A DNA stretch of 64,000 nucleotides from Paenibacillus timonensis (GTDB taxonomy: Bacteria > Bacillota > Bacilli > Paenibacillales > Paenibacillaceae): NCBI RefSeq assembly GCF_009725205.1, contig NZ_WNZY01000011.1:62001-126000 (forward strand), in the 5' to 3' direction. The position numbers and the translations under genes are program-made. The first letter of the stretch is position 1. Every line of letters begins with the position of its first letter. This document shows positions 1 to 8,294 of the stretch, in pieces. The notes beneath the pieces are model-generated. The model was not told the origin of the DNA. It ran no database searches and saw nothing but the letters and a program-made list of their open reading frames with translations.

Positions 1-84
1 TAGGATCGAGGCGGCTCTACTTTTGTATTGAAACATCCAACTCAACGGCAACGTTATTATAAGAAACAAATGCGGGAGGATTCC

Positions 85-588
85 ATGGAAAAGGGTAACA
101 AACTCATGTTAACCGTAGTTGCACTTGCGATAGTAGCGTGTACCTTCTGGGTGGGTTATTCGGTTGGCTTACGGCAGAACGAGCCTGTGGATCCATCTGA
201 CATCCAGCAAGCCATTCATTCCAAATGGGTCATCGCAGGCACCCCACCCTCGCCCACCGTTACCGTACAAGGAACCGCCATCGAGGTTGCCCGGGCCAGT
301 TACTCTTGGTGCTCGCCAGTCCTTAGCAGCGAAGGCAGCTGCGTCAGCGTGGATGCCAGCCTCCCCGAACTAAAGGCAGCCGTTGTTCCGGGAGGCGCTC
401 CGATCGATACCGAGGCTCCAGAGGGCATCAAGGAATTCACGCTAACGGGGACGGACCCGGAAGGCGGAGCCCTCAATGACCCTTATAAGGTTCCGCAAGT
501 GACAGGAACCTACCTGTACCGCATCCATTGCGAATGGTTCCTGGATCAAGGTCAAAGTGATTTCTATTTCAGCCTGAAGGTGATCTAA
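85..588 (+). CDS. Membrane-anchored exported protein of unknown function
   Basis: I do not recognise the family. The reading frame stays open from base 4, but ATG at 85 is preceded by GGGAGGA at 74-80, so I place the start there, giving 167 residues. A basic N-terminus is followed by one hydrophobic segment (about residues 7-29), then an exported domain with three cysteines but no lipobox. The likely topology is a single membrane anchor with the rest outside the cell. The gene stops one base before the convergent spoVR gene. A preceding gene may end in the first 60 bases, but too little is visible to tell. Confidence 0.6.
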   Translation: MEKGNKLMLTVVALAIVACTFWVGYSVGLRQNEPVDPSDIQQAIHSKWVIAGTPPSPTVTVQGTAIEVARASYSWCSPVLSSEGSCVSVDASLPELKAAVVPGGAPIDTEAPEGIKEFTLTGTDPEGGALNDPYKVPQVTGTYLYRIHCEWFLDQGQSDFYFSLKVI

Positions 589-589
589 C

Positions 590-2029
590 TCAAATCATCT
601 TCCTCACATGCTTCTGCCCGTCATAGGAGAACATCGCGCGCTTCTCTTCCACCACCGTCTCCAGGTGTACGGGGCGGCCCCACAGCTTGTAAACGTGGGG
701 GAGCGTGTGTTCCAGGTATTTCAGGTCCAGCTCAAGCCCCTCATACTGATGCTTCAGCAGCAGCTCGCCGGAGCGCAGGTAGTCGCCGTCCTGGACGACG
801 ATGTACGGGGAGCCTCCGTTCACGCGGGAGGCGACCAGCTGGTCGCGGATATGCTCCCAGGTTTTGTCGGTGATTTTCCACTCCGGGCCTTGCTTCTCGA
901 AAATGTACAAATCCAGGTCGCGGACGAGTTCTTTGGTCAAATAGCTGCGGAGGAACGAAGTGTCGGAGTCGAGCTCGCGCACTTCGAAGATTTTCTCCCG
1001 GCCTTGCCCGGGCTCGCGGCCAAAGCGGCGGCGTTCCTCTTCGGTCGGGTGATCCCAGCGGCGTTCGATGTCCTCGAAGATCTTGAGCCCGAGGTAATAC
1101 GGGTTCAGGCTTTGCCGCGACGGCTGGACGACCGAGGAGTTCAGCTTGGCGAATTCGACCGTTTCGTCGCTGGTGAGGTCGAGTTCGCGGATAATGCGCT
1201 GATGCCAGTAGGAAGCCCAGCCCTCGTTCATGATCTTCGTTTCCATCTGCGGCCAGAAATACAACATTTCTTCGCGCAGCATGCTCATGATATCCCGCTG
1301 CCAATCCTCCAGCGCTTCCGAGTATTCCTGTATAAACCAAACGAGATCTTTCTCCGGCTCGGGCGGAAATTGGACGGCTTTTTCTTTGGCTTCCGCCGAG
1401 CGTCCGCTCGGATTCTCGTCCAGCGACCACAGATCGTCGTAGGCGCCCTCCTTCACCTGCCCATACCGTCCGTCCTTGGCCCGGCGAAGCTTCTCCTCCA
1501 TTTGTCGGCGTTTGTCGTACCGCATTGGCTTGATCAACTGCGGGTCTACATGCTCCTGGACCGCGAGCACGGCGTCGATAAAGCTTTCCACGGTACTCGC
1601 GCCATAAGCCAATTCATATCGGCTGATTCGCTCGGCGGTCGCAGACATGCTCTCCACCATATCCCGGTTGGTCGCGGAGAATCGCATGTTGTTTTTGAAG
1701 AAATCGCAATGTGCCAGCACGTGGGCAACGATCAGTTTGTTCTGGATCAGCGAATTGCCTTCCAACAAAAAGGCGTAACACGGGTTCGAGTTGATGACGA
1801 GCTCGTAGATTTTGCTTAATCCAAAATCGTATTGCATCTTCATCTTGTTAAATGTTTTGCCGAAGCTCCAGTGCGAGAAGCGGGTTGGCATGCCGTAGGC
1901 GCCAAACGTATAGATGATATCGGCGGGGCAAATTTCGTACCGCATCGGATAATAATCAAGCCCGAAGGAGTCGGCGATTTCCATGATTTCCGCGATGGCG
2001 TATTCGAGCTGTTCCATTTCGCTGCTCAA
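590..2029 (-). CDS. spoVR: SpoVR family protein (stage V sporulation protein R)
   Basis: This 479-residue protein has the usual length and conserved N-terminal region of SpoVR, including the [18 protein letters not shown] stretch (about residues 75-92) and the [12 protein letters not shown] motif in the middle. In Bacillus SpoVR is linked to spore cortex formation; its biochemical activity is not settled. The ATG overlaps the stop of yhbH by four bases, so the two are translationally coupled. SpoVR and YhbH are commonly encoded together, usually with the kinase PrkA, which is absent here. Confidence 0.93.
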   Translation of the reverse strand: MSSEMEQLEYAIAEIMEIADSFGLDYYPMRYEICPADIIYTFGAYGMPTRFSHWSFGKTFNKMKMQYDFGLSKIYELVINSNPCYAFLLEGNSLIQNKLIVAHVLAHCDFFKNNMRFSATNRDMVESMSATAERISRYELAYGASTVESFIDAVLAVQEHVDPQLIKPMRYDKRRQMEEKLRRAKDGRYGQVKEGAYDDLWSLDENPSGRSAEAKEKAVQFPPEPEKDLVWFIQEYSEALEDWQRDIMSMLREEMLYFWPQMETKIMNEGWASYWHQRIIRELDLTSDETVEFAKLNSSVVQPSRQSLNPYYLGLKIFEDIERRWDHPTEEERRRFGREPGQGREKIFEVRELDSDTSFLRSYLTKELVRDLDLYIFEKQGPEWKITDKTWEHIRDQLVASRVNGGSPYIVVQDGDYLRSGELLLKHQYEGLELDLKYLEHTLPHVYKLWGRPVHLETVVEEKRAMFSYDGQKHVRKMI

Positions 2030-3195
2030 CTGGCCGCACCCCCTTCGCGCTTGTGGAAAAACCGCTTTAACGCGTTATAAACCTCGCCTTTTTCCTTAAT
2101 GACGTAATACATGAATTTCTCCTGCTTGATCGTCCGGTAAGCGGACATCAAGGTGCTGCCGCGGTTGTATTGGTTGACCTCCCCGTACCCAAACAGGTTG
2201 CTGCGCTTCATCAGCTCACCGATCAGCTTGACGCAGCGCTCGTTGTCGGAGGTCAGGTTATCGCCGTCGGAGAAGTGGAACGGATAGATATTGTAGCTGG
2301 ACGGCGAATAACGGGAATCGATGATCTCCAGCGCTTTTTGATAAACCGAAGAGCAGATGGTGCCGCCGCTTTCCCCCCGGGTGAAAAACTCCTCTTCGCT
2401 GACCTCCTTCGCTTCGGTATGATGCGCCAGAAAGACGATCTCCACCTTCTCGTACTGACGCCGCAAAAACCGGGTCATCCAGAAGAAGAAGCTGCGTGCG
2501 CAGTATTTCTCGAATGCGCCCATCGAACCCGACGTATCCATCATCGCCAGAATGACCGCGTTGGAGCGGGGAACAATGATCTCCTCCCACGTTTTGTAGC
2601 GGAGATCATCCGGCGAAATGCCGTGGATGCCAGGGGTGCCGGCAGTTGCGTTCCGGCGCAAGTTCTCCAGAATGGTACGTTTCTTATCGATGTTGGACAT
2701 CAGGCCTTTTTTGCGGATATCGTTAAAACGAATCGATTCGGTTTCCATTTCTTCTTTGTCTTTCTCCTGGATGTAGGGCAGTTCCATCTCATCGAACAGC
2801 ATATCCTCCAACTCTTCGATGCTGATCTCGGCCTCCACGTAATCATAGCCAGGTTGATCGCCGGCCTTGCCGCCTTTCCCGCCTTTTCCGTTGTCCTTGG
2901 GACTGTCCTGGCCAAGCACATCCCCTACTTCGCTGCTTCCGTCACCTTGGCCGACATGCTTATGTTTTTGGTAGTTATGGATAAAGCGGTACTCTTCCAA
3001 ATTGCGGAGGGGAACCTTAATGATCTGCTTGCCGTCCGACATAATGATATTTTCTTCGGTGACGAGGTCAGGCAGATTCTGCTTGATGACCTCCCGCACT
3101 TTCTCCTGGTGACGCTGTTGATCCTGATACCCTTTGCGATGCAGCGACCAATCCTCTTTGGAGACGACAAAGTTATATCGATCAGGCGTTGGCAT
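2026..3195 (-). CDS. yhbH: YhbH/DUF444 family sporulation protein
   Basis: The 389 residues match the YhbH (DUF444) family in length and organisation. A charged N-terminal half with a glycine-rich linker (about residues 85-115) is followed by a von Willebrand A-like domain carrying the metal-site motif DTSGSMG near residue 220. YhbH is a sporulation-associated protein normally encoded with the serine kinase PrkA and SpoVR; no prkA lies upstream here. The ATG at 3195 has GGAGGTG upstream. The gene probably heads a two-gene operon with spoVR. Confidence 0.92.
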   Translation of the reverse strand: MPTPDRYNFVVSKEDWSLHRKGYQDQQRHQEKVREVIKQNLPDLVTEENIIMSDGKQIIKVPLRNLEEYRFIHNYQKHKHVGQGDGSSEVGDVLGQDSPKDNGKGGKGGKAGDQPGYDYVEAEISIEELEDMLFDEMELPYIQEKDKEEMETESIRFNDIRKKGLMSNIDKKRTILENLRRNATAGTPGIHGISPDDLRYKTWEEIIVPRSNAVILAMMDTSGSMGAFEKYCARSFFFWMTRFLRRQYEKVEIVFLAHHTEAKEVSEEEFFTRGESGGTICSSVYQKALEIIDSRYSPSSYNIYPFHFSDGDNLTSDNERCVKLIGELMKRSNLFGYGEVNQYNRGSTLMSAYRTIKQEKFMYYVIKEKGEVYNALKRFFHKREGGAAS

Positions 3196-3231
3196 AGATG
3201 AACACCTCCATATCGGGATTTCCCGGAACGC

Positions 3232-3262
3232 TATATTTGTGGATGTAAATAAAGTATATTCA
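3232..3262 (-). promoter_or_regulatory. Possible mother-cell sigma-E-like promoter for yhbH-spoVR
   Basis: Read on the minus strand, GAATATA lies about 15 bases before CAAATATA, loosely resembling sigma-E -35 and -10 elements, about 40 bases before the yhbH start. Sporulation control of yhbH is known from Bacillus. The match is imperfect, so this is only a candidate. Confidence 0.25.
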
Positions 3263-3282
3263 CGGGGAGGGGCGATATGTGA

Positions 3283-3336
3283 GGGAGCTTACGCCGGTTT
3301 GGAAACATTAAAGTTGGAAAAAAGCGGAGGCTCCCG
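3283..3336 (+). other. Hairpin in nar leader region
   Basis: GGGAGC at 3283-3288 pairs with GCTCCC near 3329-3334. Inside it CGC pairs with GCG after a small internal loop, enclosing about 30 bases. A second hairpin (TTCGG, 7-base loop, CCGAA) follows near 3383-3399. Together with the terminator-like hairpin at 3452 this gives a 200-base structured stretch with no coding sequence between the divergent yhbH and nar genes. I could not match it to any riboswitch class I know. Confidence 0.35.
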
Positions 3337-3451
3337 TTAAGCCGAATCGAAGTTAGAAGGGTTTAAGAAGCCGGGATATGTGCTTCGGCCGCTGACCGAA
3401 CGGATTCATGGGAGGAACGTTACTTTGAATATGCATGCATGATATTGCCGG

Positions 3452-3487
3452 GAGCCTTGCGTTAAAGCGAGGCTTCGGGCTTTTTTC
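3452..3487 (+). terminator. Rho-independent terminator-like hairpin ahead of the nar operon
   Basis: GCCTTGC at about 3454-3460 pairs with GCGAGGC at 3467-3473 (one G-T pair) around a short loop, with a run of six T at 3481-3486 after TTCGGGC. It points rightward although no rightward gene precedes it, so it either attenuates nar transcription or ends a small RNA from the leader. The rest of 3490-3562 is AT-rich, with AAAGGGGTGTG before the first ATG. I found no convincing FNR site. Confidence 0.5.
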
Positions 3488-3562
3488 TGCCCAAAAAGTG
3501 GTATAAATCGGAATTTTAAAGCGAACCCTAGTAAAAATTAGCCATAAAAGGGGTGTGAAAAC

Positions 3563-4042
3563 ATGAGATCGGGACCCTCCTTAAGAAATGTGGACAGCCA
3601 TGCATTGATTCATGAAGCGGTGTTGGAAGAGGCCAAGGAACTCACGGAGCTGCTCGCGCGCTGTTTGAGCCGAGGTGAAACGGAGAAGGCGCTGGATATC
3701 GCCTGGATCGCCGTGGAGCATTGGGAATCGCGCACGCTTCAACACGCACAGAGCGAGGAAGAAGGGCTGTACGTCGAGGCGCTCGAACTGAAGCCGCAGC
3801 TGAAGGATGTCATCACCGCTTTAACCCGGGATCATCAACTGCTGCGGGAACTGGTGGCCGAAATTAGAGATTGCTTGGAGCGGGGAGAGGTCGGGGATCA
3901 AGTGGTCTACCGCTTTCAAGCGCTAATCCTGGTTGACCAGCTGCATAACCGGTATGAAGAAGGCATGGTGGAAAAAGAAATGGAGGCGGTACGTCATGAC
4001 GCATCTTCCGGCCCCGAAATTGACGGATTTGCTGCCGGATAA
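3563..4042 (+). CDS. Hemerythrin-like (HHE) domain protein, first gene of nar operon
   Basis: This 159-residue helical protein has histidines and glutamates spaced as in hemerythrin-type di-iron proteins: HALIHEAVLEEA near residue 13, EHWESRTLQHAQSEEEG in the middle, DHQLLREL, and HNRYEEGMVEKEM near the C-terminus. Hemerythrin-like domains bind O2, NO or iron, and a role in sensing or detoxifying NO or oxygen beside a nitrate reductase is plausible but inferred. It has no signal peptide, so it is cytoplasmic. Its 3' end overlaps the next gene by about 47 bases, so the genes are co-transcribed. Confidence 0.7.
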   Translation: MRSGPSLRNVDSHALIHEAVLEEAKELTELLARCLSRGETEKALDIAWIAVEHWESRTLQHAQSEEEGLYVEALELKPQLKDVITALTRDHQLLRELVAEIRDCLERGEVGDQVVYRFQALILVDQLHNRYEEGMVEKEMEAVRHDASSGPEIDGFAAG

Positions 4043-4319
4043 ACCGCTCCGCGCGGCTGAGCCGCGGCTTTACTCCCGTTTGACGGACGAGCTCGCGCGC
4101 TTGGGTTTGCACCCTTATGACGTCAAGGCGGGAGCGCAGCTCCATGAACGGGGCGTTGCCGTTCGCGTGCGCTACGGCGAGCGGTTTGAACGTCTGGAAA
4201 GCGGCGTGATTCCTTGGGATTGGATTGAGCACGATGACGAACGAATCAGGGGATTCCTGCGGGAAGCCGCCGAACGAGTCAAACAGGCATTGATCGCGGA
4301 TTACTATAAGAGGAGTTGA
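3996..4319 (+). CDS. Small nar-operon protein of unknown function
   Basis: ATG at 3996 follows GGAGG (3982-3986) inside the end of the hemerythrin-like gene and gives 107 residues. I do not recognise the family. The protein is mixed, charged and soluble, with a C-terminal amphipathic helix (about residues 80-105) and an IPWDWIEHDDERI segment that looks conserved in style. Its position between the hemerythrin-like gene and narG suggests a part in nitrate reductase assembly, regulation or NO handling, but nothing in the sequence proves it. Confidence 0.6.
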   Translation: MTHLPAPKLTDLLPDKPLRAAEPRLYSRLTDELARLGLHPYDVKAGAQLHERGVAVRVRYGERFERLESGVIPWDWIEHDDERIRGFLREAAERVKQALIADYYKRS

Positions 4320-4325
4320 CGGAAG

Positions 4326-4610
4326 TTGGAGGAAGCACGCGAGCTTGAGTTAATCGTTAGACAGGACCGGGAAGATCTGCTTGCGGTGCTGCAGATGCGA
4401 TTCGGAGTGCCGGAGGCCGATGTCGAGGCGAAGATCGCTTCCATCCATCAGCCGGACGAGCTGCAGCGCTTGATCCTGGCCGCCTGCAATGCCCCCGTCT
4501 GGAGCGTGTTCGCAGAAGAGCTGCGTGCCGGAGAGGGCGCGTTCAAGCTGACAGGTGAGCGGTTTAATCCGGTTTCGCAAACGGCATTTGATCAGAAGGG
4601 AGATAGTTAA
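4326..4610 (+). CDS. Small helical nar-operon protein of unknown function
   Basis: The frame starts with TTG at 4326 after AGAGGAG (4310-4315) and ends exactly one base before narG. The 94 residues are mostly helical: an N-terminal EARELELIVRQDREDLLAVL helix, then a region like small dimeric scaffold proteins, with a single cysteine in the middle. I know no function. Tight packing against narG argues that it is a real operon member. It could be a chaperone-like or regulatory partner of the reductase. Confidence 0.6.
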   Translation: MEEARELELIVRQDREDLLAVLQMRFGVPEADVEAKIASIHQPDELQRLILAACNAPVWSVFAEELRAGEGAFKLTGERFNPVSQTAFDQKGDS

Positions 4611-7600
4611 GTGGGCGATAAGCAGAACAAGCTGTTCGAGTCTTTGAAATATTTGCGGCGCGGGGAGCGCATCAATGACGGCTGGACCGAGGAAAGCCCC
4701 CGCGGCCGGGATTGGGAGAGCTTGTATCGCGGCCGGTGGCAGCATGACAAGGTCGTTCGCTCCACACATGGTGTCAACTGCACGGGCTCCTGCAGCTGGA
4801 ACGTGTTCGTGAAGGATGGCATCATTACGTGGGAGACGCAGAAGACCGATTACCCAACGACGGGCGCGGACTTTCCGGAATACGAACCGCGGGGTTGCCC
4901 GCGGGGGGCCAGCTTCTCCTGGTACACTTACAGCCCGCTGCGGGTGAAGTACCCGTACATCCGCGGGGATCTATACGAGATGTGGCGCGAGGAGATGGCG
5001 GCCGTTAAGGATCCGGTGATCGCCTGGAAGAATATCGTGGACGATCCGAAGAAACGCGCCCGCTATGTTAAGGCGCGGGGCAAGGGTGGTTTCGTCCGCG
5101 CGGATTGGGATGTCGCCTGCCAAATGATCGCGGCTGCAACCATTCATACGATCCGCCAGTACGGGCCTGACCGCGTGGTTGGCTTCAGCCCGATTCCGGC
5201 AATGTCGATGGTCAGCTATGCGGCAGGAACTCGGTTCCTCTCGCTGATCGGCGGAACGATACTGAGCTTCTATGACTGGTACGCCGATCTCCCGCCGGCT
5301 TCCCCGCAGGTGTGGGGGGATCAGACGGATGTGCCGGAGAGCGGAGATTGGTACAATACGAAATACTTTATTATTTGGGGCACTAACATCCCGCAGACCC
5401 GTTCCCCTGACGCTCATTTTATGGTGGAGGCCCGCTACAACGGGACCAAGGTCGTCGGCGTGAGTCCGGATTATTCGGAATACGAGAAATTTGCCGATAT
5501 CTGGCTGCCGGCTAGAGTAGGCACGGACGCCGCGCTGGCCATGGCCATGACGCATGTCATTCTGAAGGAATTTTACGTCGATCAAGAGACCCCTTATTTC
5601 AAGGAGTATGTGAAAAAATTTACCGACCTTCCCTTCCTCGTCCTCTTGAAAGAGGGGAACGGAAGCTTCCGCTCGGATCGGTTCCTGCGCGCGGCGGATC
5701 TTGGCGACGACCAGGAGCTGGCCGATTGGAAGACGGTGCTCTGGGACGCCGCTACAGGGAAACCGGAAGTGCCAAATGGCAGCCAAGGCTTCCGCTGGGA
5801 TCAAGACAGCCGATGGAATCTGGATCTGGACAAGCCGGACGGCACACGCATCGATCCGCAGCTGAGTTTTCTTGAGGGCGCGGATGAGGTTGCTCTGGTC
5901 GATTTTCCTTATTTCGCGGAACAAGAAGGGCAAACCGTGCAGCGAGGCGTGCCGGTCAAGCACCTGCAAACCCCGTCAGGCGAGACCCTGAAGGTGGCGA
6001 CCGTATACGACCTAATGATGGCTCATGTCGGCGTTCCTCGGGGGCTGCCCGGCGATTATCCAACCGACTACGATGATAAGAAGCCGTATACGCCGGCCTG
6101 GCAAGAAGCGATTACCGGGGTGAAGAAATCGCATTGTATTCAGGTCGCGCGTGAGTTCGCCGACAATGCCGCGAAGACGGGTGGCCGTTCGATGATCGCG
6201 ATGGGCGGGGGGACCAACCATTGGTACCATAGCGACCAAATCTACCGTGCCATCTTGAACCTGGTGTTATTAACCGGCGCGCAGGGGGTAAACGGCGGCG
6301 GCTGGGCTCACTATGTCGGCCAGGAAAAGGTGCGGCCGCTGGAAGGCTGGCAGCAAATTGCCTTTGCCGGCGACTGGATTCGTCCGCCTCGGCTGCAAAA
6401 CGGCACGTCGTTTTTTTATTTCGCCACAGAGCAGTTCCGGTACGAAGCTCCGGTAAACGAAGAGCAGGTTACCCCATGGGGAGGCCGCTATAGCAAACAG
6501 CACCCGGCCGACGTCAATGCGATGGCCGCAAGGCTCGGCTGGCTGCCGTCGTTCCCGCAGTTCAGCCAGAACTCGCTGGAAGTGGCGAAGCAGTTGCGCG
6601 AGAAGGGCCTGACGGATGACCGGGAAGCCGTCCAGGAGGTTGCTCGAATGGTCAAGGACGGCGAGCTGGACTTTGCGATCGAGCATCCGAACGATCCGCG
6701 TAACTTCCCGCACGTGTTCTTTAACTGGCGTTCCAATCTGCTGGGTGACAGCGGCAAGGGACATGAGTATTTCGCCAAGCATCTGATCGGCGCCGACAAC
6801 CAGGTCTTAACCGACCCATCCCAGTCCTGGCGACCGAAGGACGTGCACACTGACGATATGCCGCCGGAGGGCAAGACTGATCTCTTCGTCAGCTTGGACT
6901 TCCGTATGACGAGCTCCGGACTGTTCTCGGACATCGTGTTGCCTGCGGCGACCTGGTACGAGAAGCATGATCTGAGCAGCACGGACATGCATCCGTTTAT
7001 CCACCCGTTTAACCCGGCGATCTCTCCTCCATGGCAGAGTAAAAGCGATTGGGATGCTTTCCGTGAAATCGCCAAGACGTTCTCGGAGTTGGCCGAGAAG
7101 CATCTTCCCGCTTGTGAGGACGTCATGATGACGCCGCTCGGGCATGACAGCCCGGATGAAGTAGCTCAGGTGCACGGGAAGATCAAGGATTGGCGGAAAG
7201 GAGAAATTGAAGCGATTCCCGGCAAGAGCATGCCGCATTTCCTCATCGTCAAGCGCGACTACCCGAATGTCTATGGGAAGATGATCACGTTGGGTCCGAA
7301 CATCGAGAAGGGGTATAGTTCCAAAGCGGTCAAGATCCCGGGTGAACGGGTGTATAAGCAGCTGAAGGAACGGCTCGGGATCTCCAAACGGGAGGGCATT
7401 GGCAAAGGCCAGCCGGATTTGTACGATGATCGCCAAGCGATCGAAGCCATCCTGTTGATGTCGGGGGCGACGAACGGAGAACGTGCGGTCGAAGGTTGGC
7501 GCGACATGGAGAAGAAGACGGGGAAGCAGCTTGCGGACATCGCCAAACCAAGGGAAGAGGAAGCTTTTACCTTGTTCGATATCACGGCCCAGCCGCGCCA

Positions 7601-8294
7601 AGCCATTTCTGCACCCGTTTGGAGCGGGCTGGAGAAGGACAACCGCCGGTACTCCCCGTTTACGTTGAACACTGAATACAATATTCCGTGGCGGACGTTA
7701 ACCGGTCGGCAAAGCTTCTATCTCGATCATGAAATGATTCTTGATTTCGGGGAGGCACTGCCGTTGTATTTGCCGCCGCTGGAGCATGTTCCTTTCCTGA
7801 AAGGGGAACGGGAGGTGCCGGGGAACGGGAAATCGTTGACGATCCGTTATTTGACCCCCCACCAGAAGTGGGGCATCCATACGATGTTTACTGATACGAA
7901 CCAGATGTCAACGTTGTTCCGCGGCTGGCAGGTCGTATGGCTAAACGAGAAGGATGGAGCCTCGATCGGCATAAAGGACAACGACTGGATCGAGGTATAT
8001 AACCGGAACGGGGTCGTGGCGGCGCGGGCGGTGCTGACGTACCGGATTCCCGAGGGAATCGCTTATATGTACCACGCCCAAGACCGTACGCTTGGCGTGC
8101 CCGGCACCTCAATCACCAAGCAGCGGGGCGGCACGCACAACAGCGTGACCCGTATTACGCTCAAGCCGACGCATATGATCGGCGGCTACGCGCAGCTTAG
8201 TTACGGCTTCAATTATTACGGGCCGACAGGAAATCAACGGGATACGATGACGATCATCCGTCCGCTGAAGGAGGTAAATTGGCTTGAGGATTAA
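4611..8294 (+). CDS. narG: Respiratory nitrate reductase alpha subunit
   Basis: At 1227 residues this has the full length of membrane-bound NarG, which reduces nitrate to nitrite at a bis-MGD molybdenum centre on the cytoplasmic face. The N-terminal 4Fe-4S motif is visible as HGVNCTGSCSW with the fourth cysteine in PRGCPRG. The Mo-ligand aspartate sits in the SFYDWYADLP stretch. There is no Tat signal, as expected for NarG. The start is GTG, with GGGAG about eight bases upstream. The end overlaps narH by 11 bases. It needs molybdopterin, for which a fused MoaDE lies at 22.7 kb. Confidence 0.98.
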   Translation: MGDKQNKLFESLKYLRRGERINDGWTEESPRGRDWESLYRGRWQHDKVVRSTHGVNCTGSCSWNVFVKDGIITWETQKTDYPTTGADFPEYEPRGCPRGASFSWYTYSPLRVKYPYIRGDLYEMWREEMAAVKDPVIAWKNIVDDPKKRARYVKARGKGGFVRADWDVACQMIAAATIHTIRQYGPDRVVGFSPIPAMSMVSYAAGTRFLSLIGGTILSFYDWYADLPPASPQVWGDQTDVPESGDWYNTKYFIIWGTNIPQTRSPDAHFMVEARYNGTKVVGVSPDYSEYEKFADIWLPARVGTDAALAMAMTHVILKEFYVDQETPYFKEYVKKFTDLPFLVLLKEGNGSFRSDRFLRAADLGDDQELADWKTVLWDAATGKPEVPNGSQGFRWDQDSRWNLDLDKPDGTRIDPQLSFLEGADEVALVDFPYFAEQEGQTVQRGVPVKHLQTPSGETLKVATVYDLMMAHVGVPRGLPGDYPTDYDDKKPYTPAWQEAITGVKKSHCIQVAREFADNAAKTGGRSMIAMGGGTNHWYHSDQIYRAILNLVLLTGAQGVNGGGWAHYVGQEKVRPLEGWQQIAFAGDWIRPPRLQNGTSFFYFATEQFRYEAPVNEEQVTPWGGRYSKQHPADVNAMAARLGWLPSFPQFSQNSLEVAKQLREKGLTDDREAVQEVARMVKDGELDFAIEHPNDPRNFPHVFFNWRSNLLGDSGKGHEYFAKHLIGADNQVLTDPSQSWRPKDVHTDDMPPEGKTDLFVSLDFRMTSSGLFSDIVLPAATWYEKHDLSSTDMHPFIHPFNPAISPPWQSKSDWDAFREIAKTFSELAEKHLPACEDVMMTPLGHDSPDEVAQVHGKIKDWRKGEIEAIPGKSMPHFLIVKRDYPNVYGKMITLGPNIEKGYSSKAVKIPGERVYKQLKERLGISKREGIGKGQPDLYDDRQAIEAILLMSGATNGERAVEGWRDMEKKTGKQLADIAKPREEEAFTLFDITAQPRQAISAPVWSGLEKDNRRYSPFTLNTEYNIPWRTLTGRQSFYLDHEMILDFGEALPLYLPPLEHVPFLKGEREVPGNGKSLTIRYLTPHQKWGIHTMFTDTNQMSTLFRGWQVVWLNEKDGASIGIKDNDWIEVYNRNGVVAARAVLTYRIPEGIAYMYHAQDRTLGVPGTSITKQRGGTHNSVTRITLKPTHMIGGYAQLSYGFNYYGPTGNQRDTMTIIRPLKEVNWLED

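Noticed and set aside
608-1819. Long open frame of about 400 codons antisense to spoVR
   Set aside because: It mirrors the codon structure of spoVR, has no ribosome binding site and no recognisable domain, and spoVR itself is certain.
2170-3201. Long open frame antisense to yhbH
   Set aside because: It is a shadow of a well-supported DUF444 gene in a moderately GC-rich sequence; its composition is unlike a real protein.
3232-3562. Moco riboswitch or other known riboswitch in the nar leader
   Set aside because: The conserved pieces of the Moco motif and of the classes I compared (THF, M-box, c-di-AMP, c-di-GMP) could not be found, so I describe only the hairpins.
3488-3562. FNR or ArcA-type site upstream of the nar operon
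   Set aside because: No convincing TTGATnnnnATCAA or TGTGAn6TCACA dyad is present.
4971-7601. Several long frames antisense to narG
   Set aside because: narG is a full-length, clearly recognised gene over this span. The antisense frames show no domain or start site.
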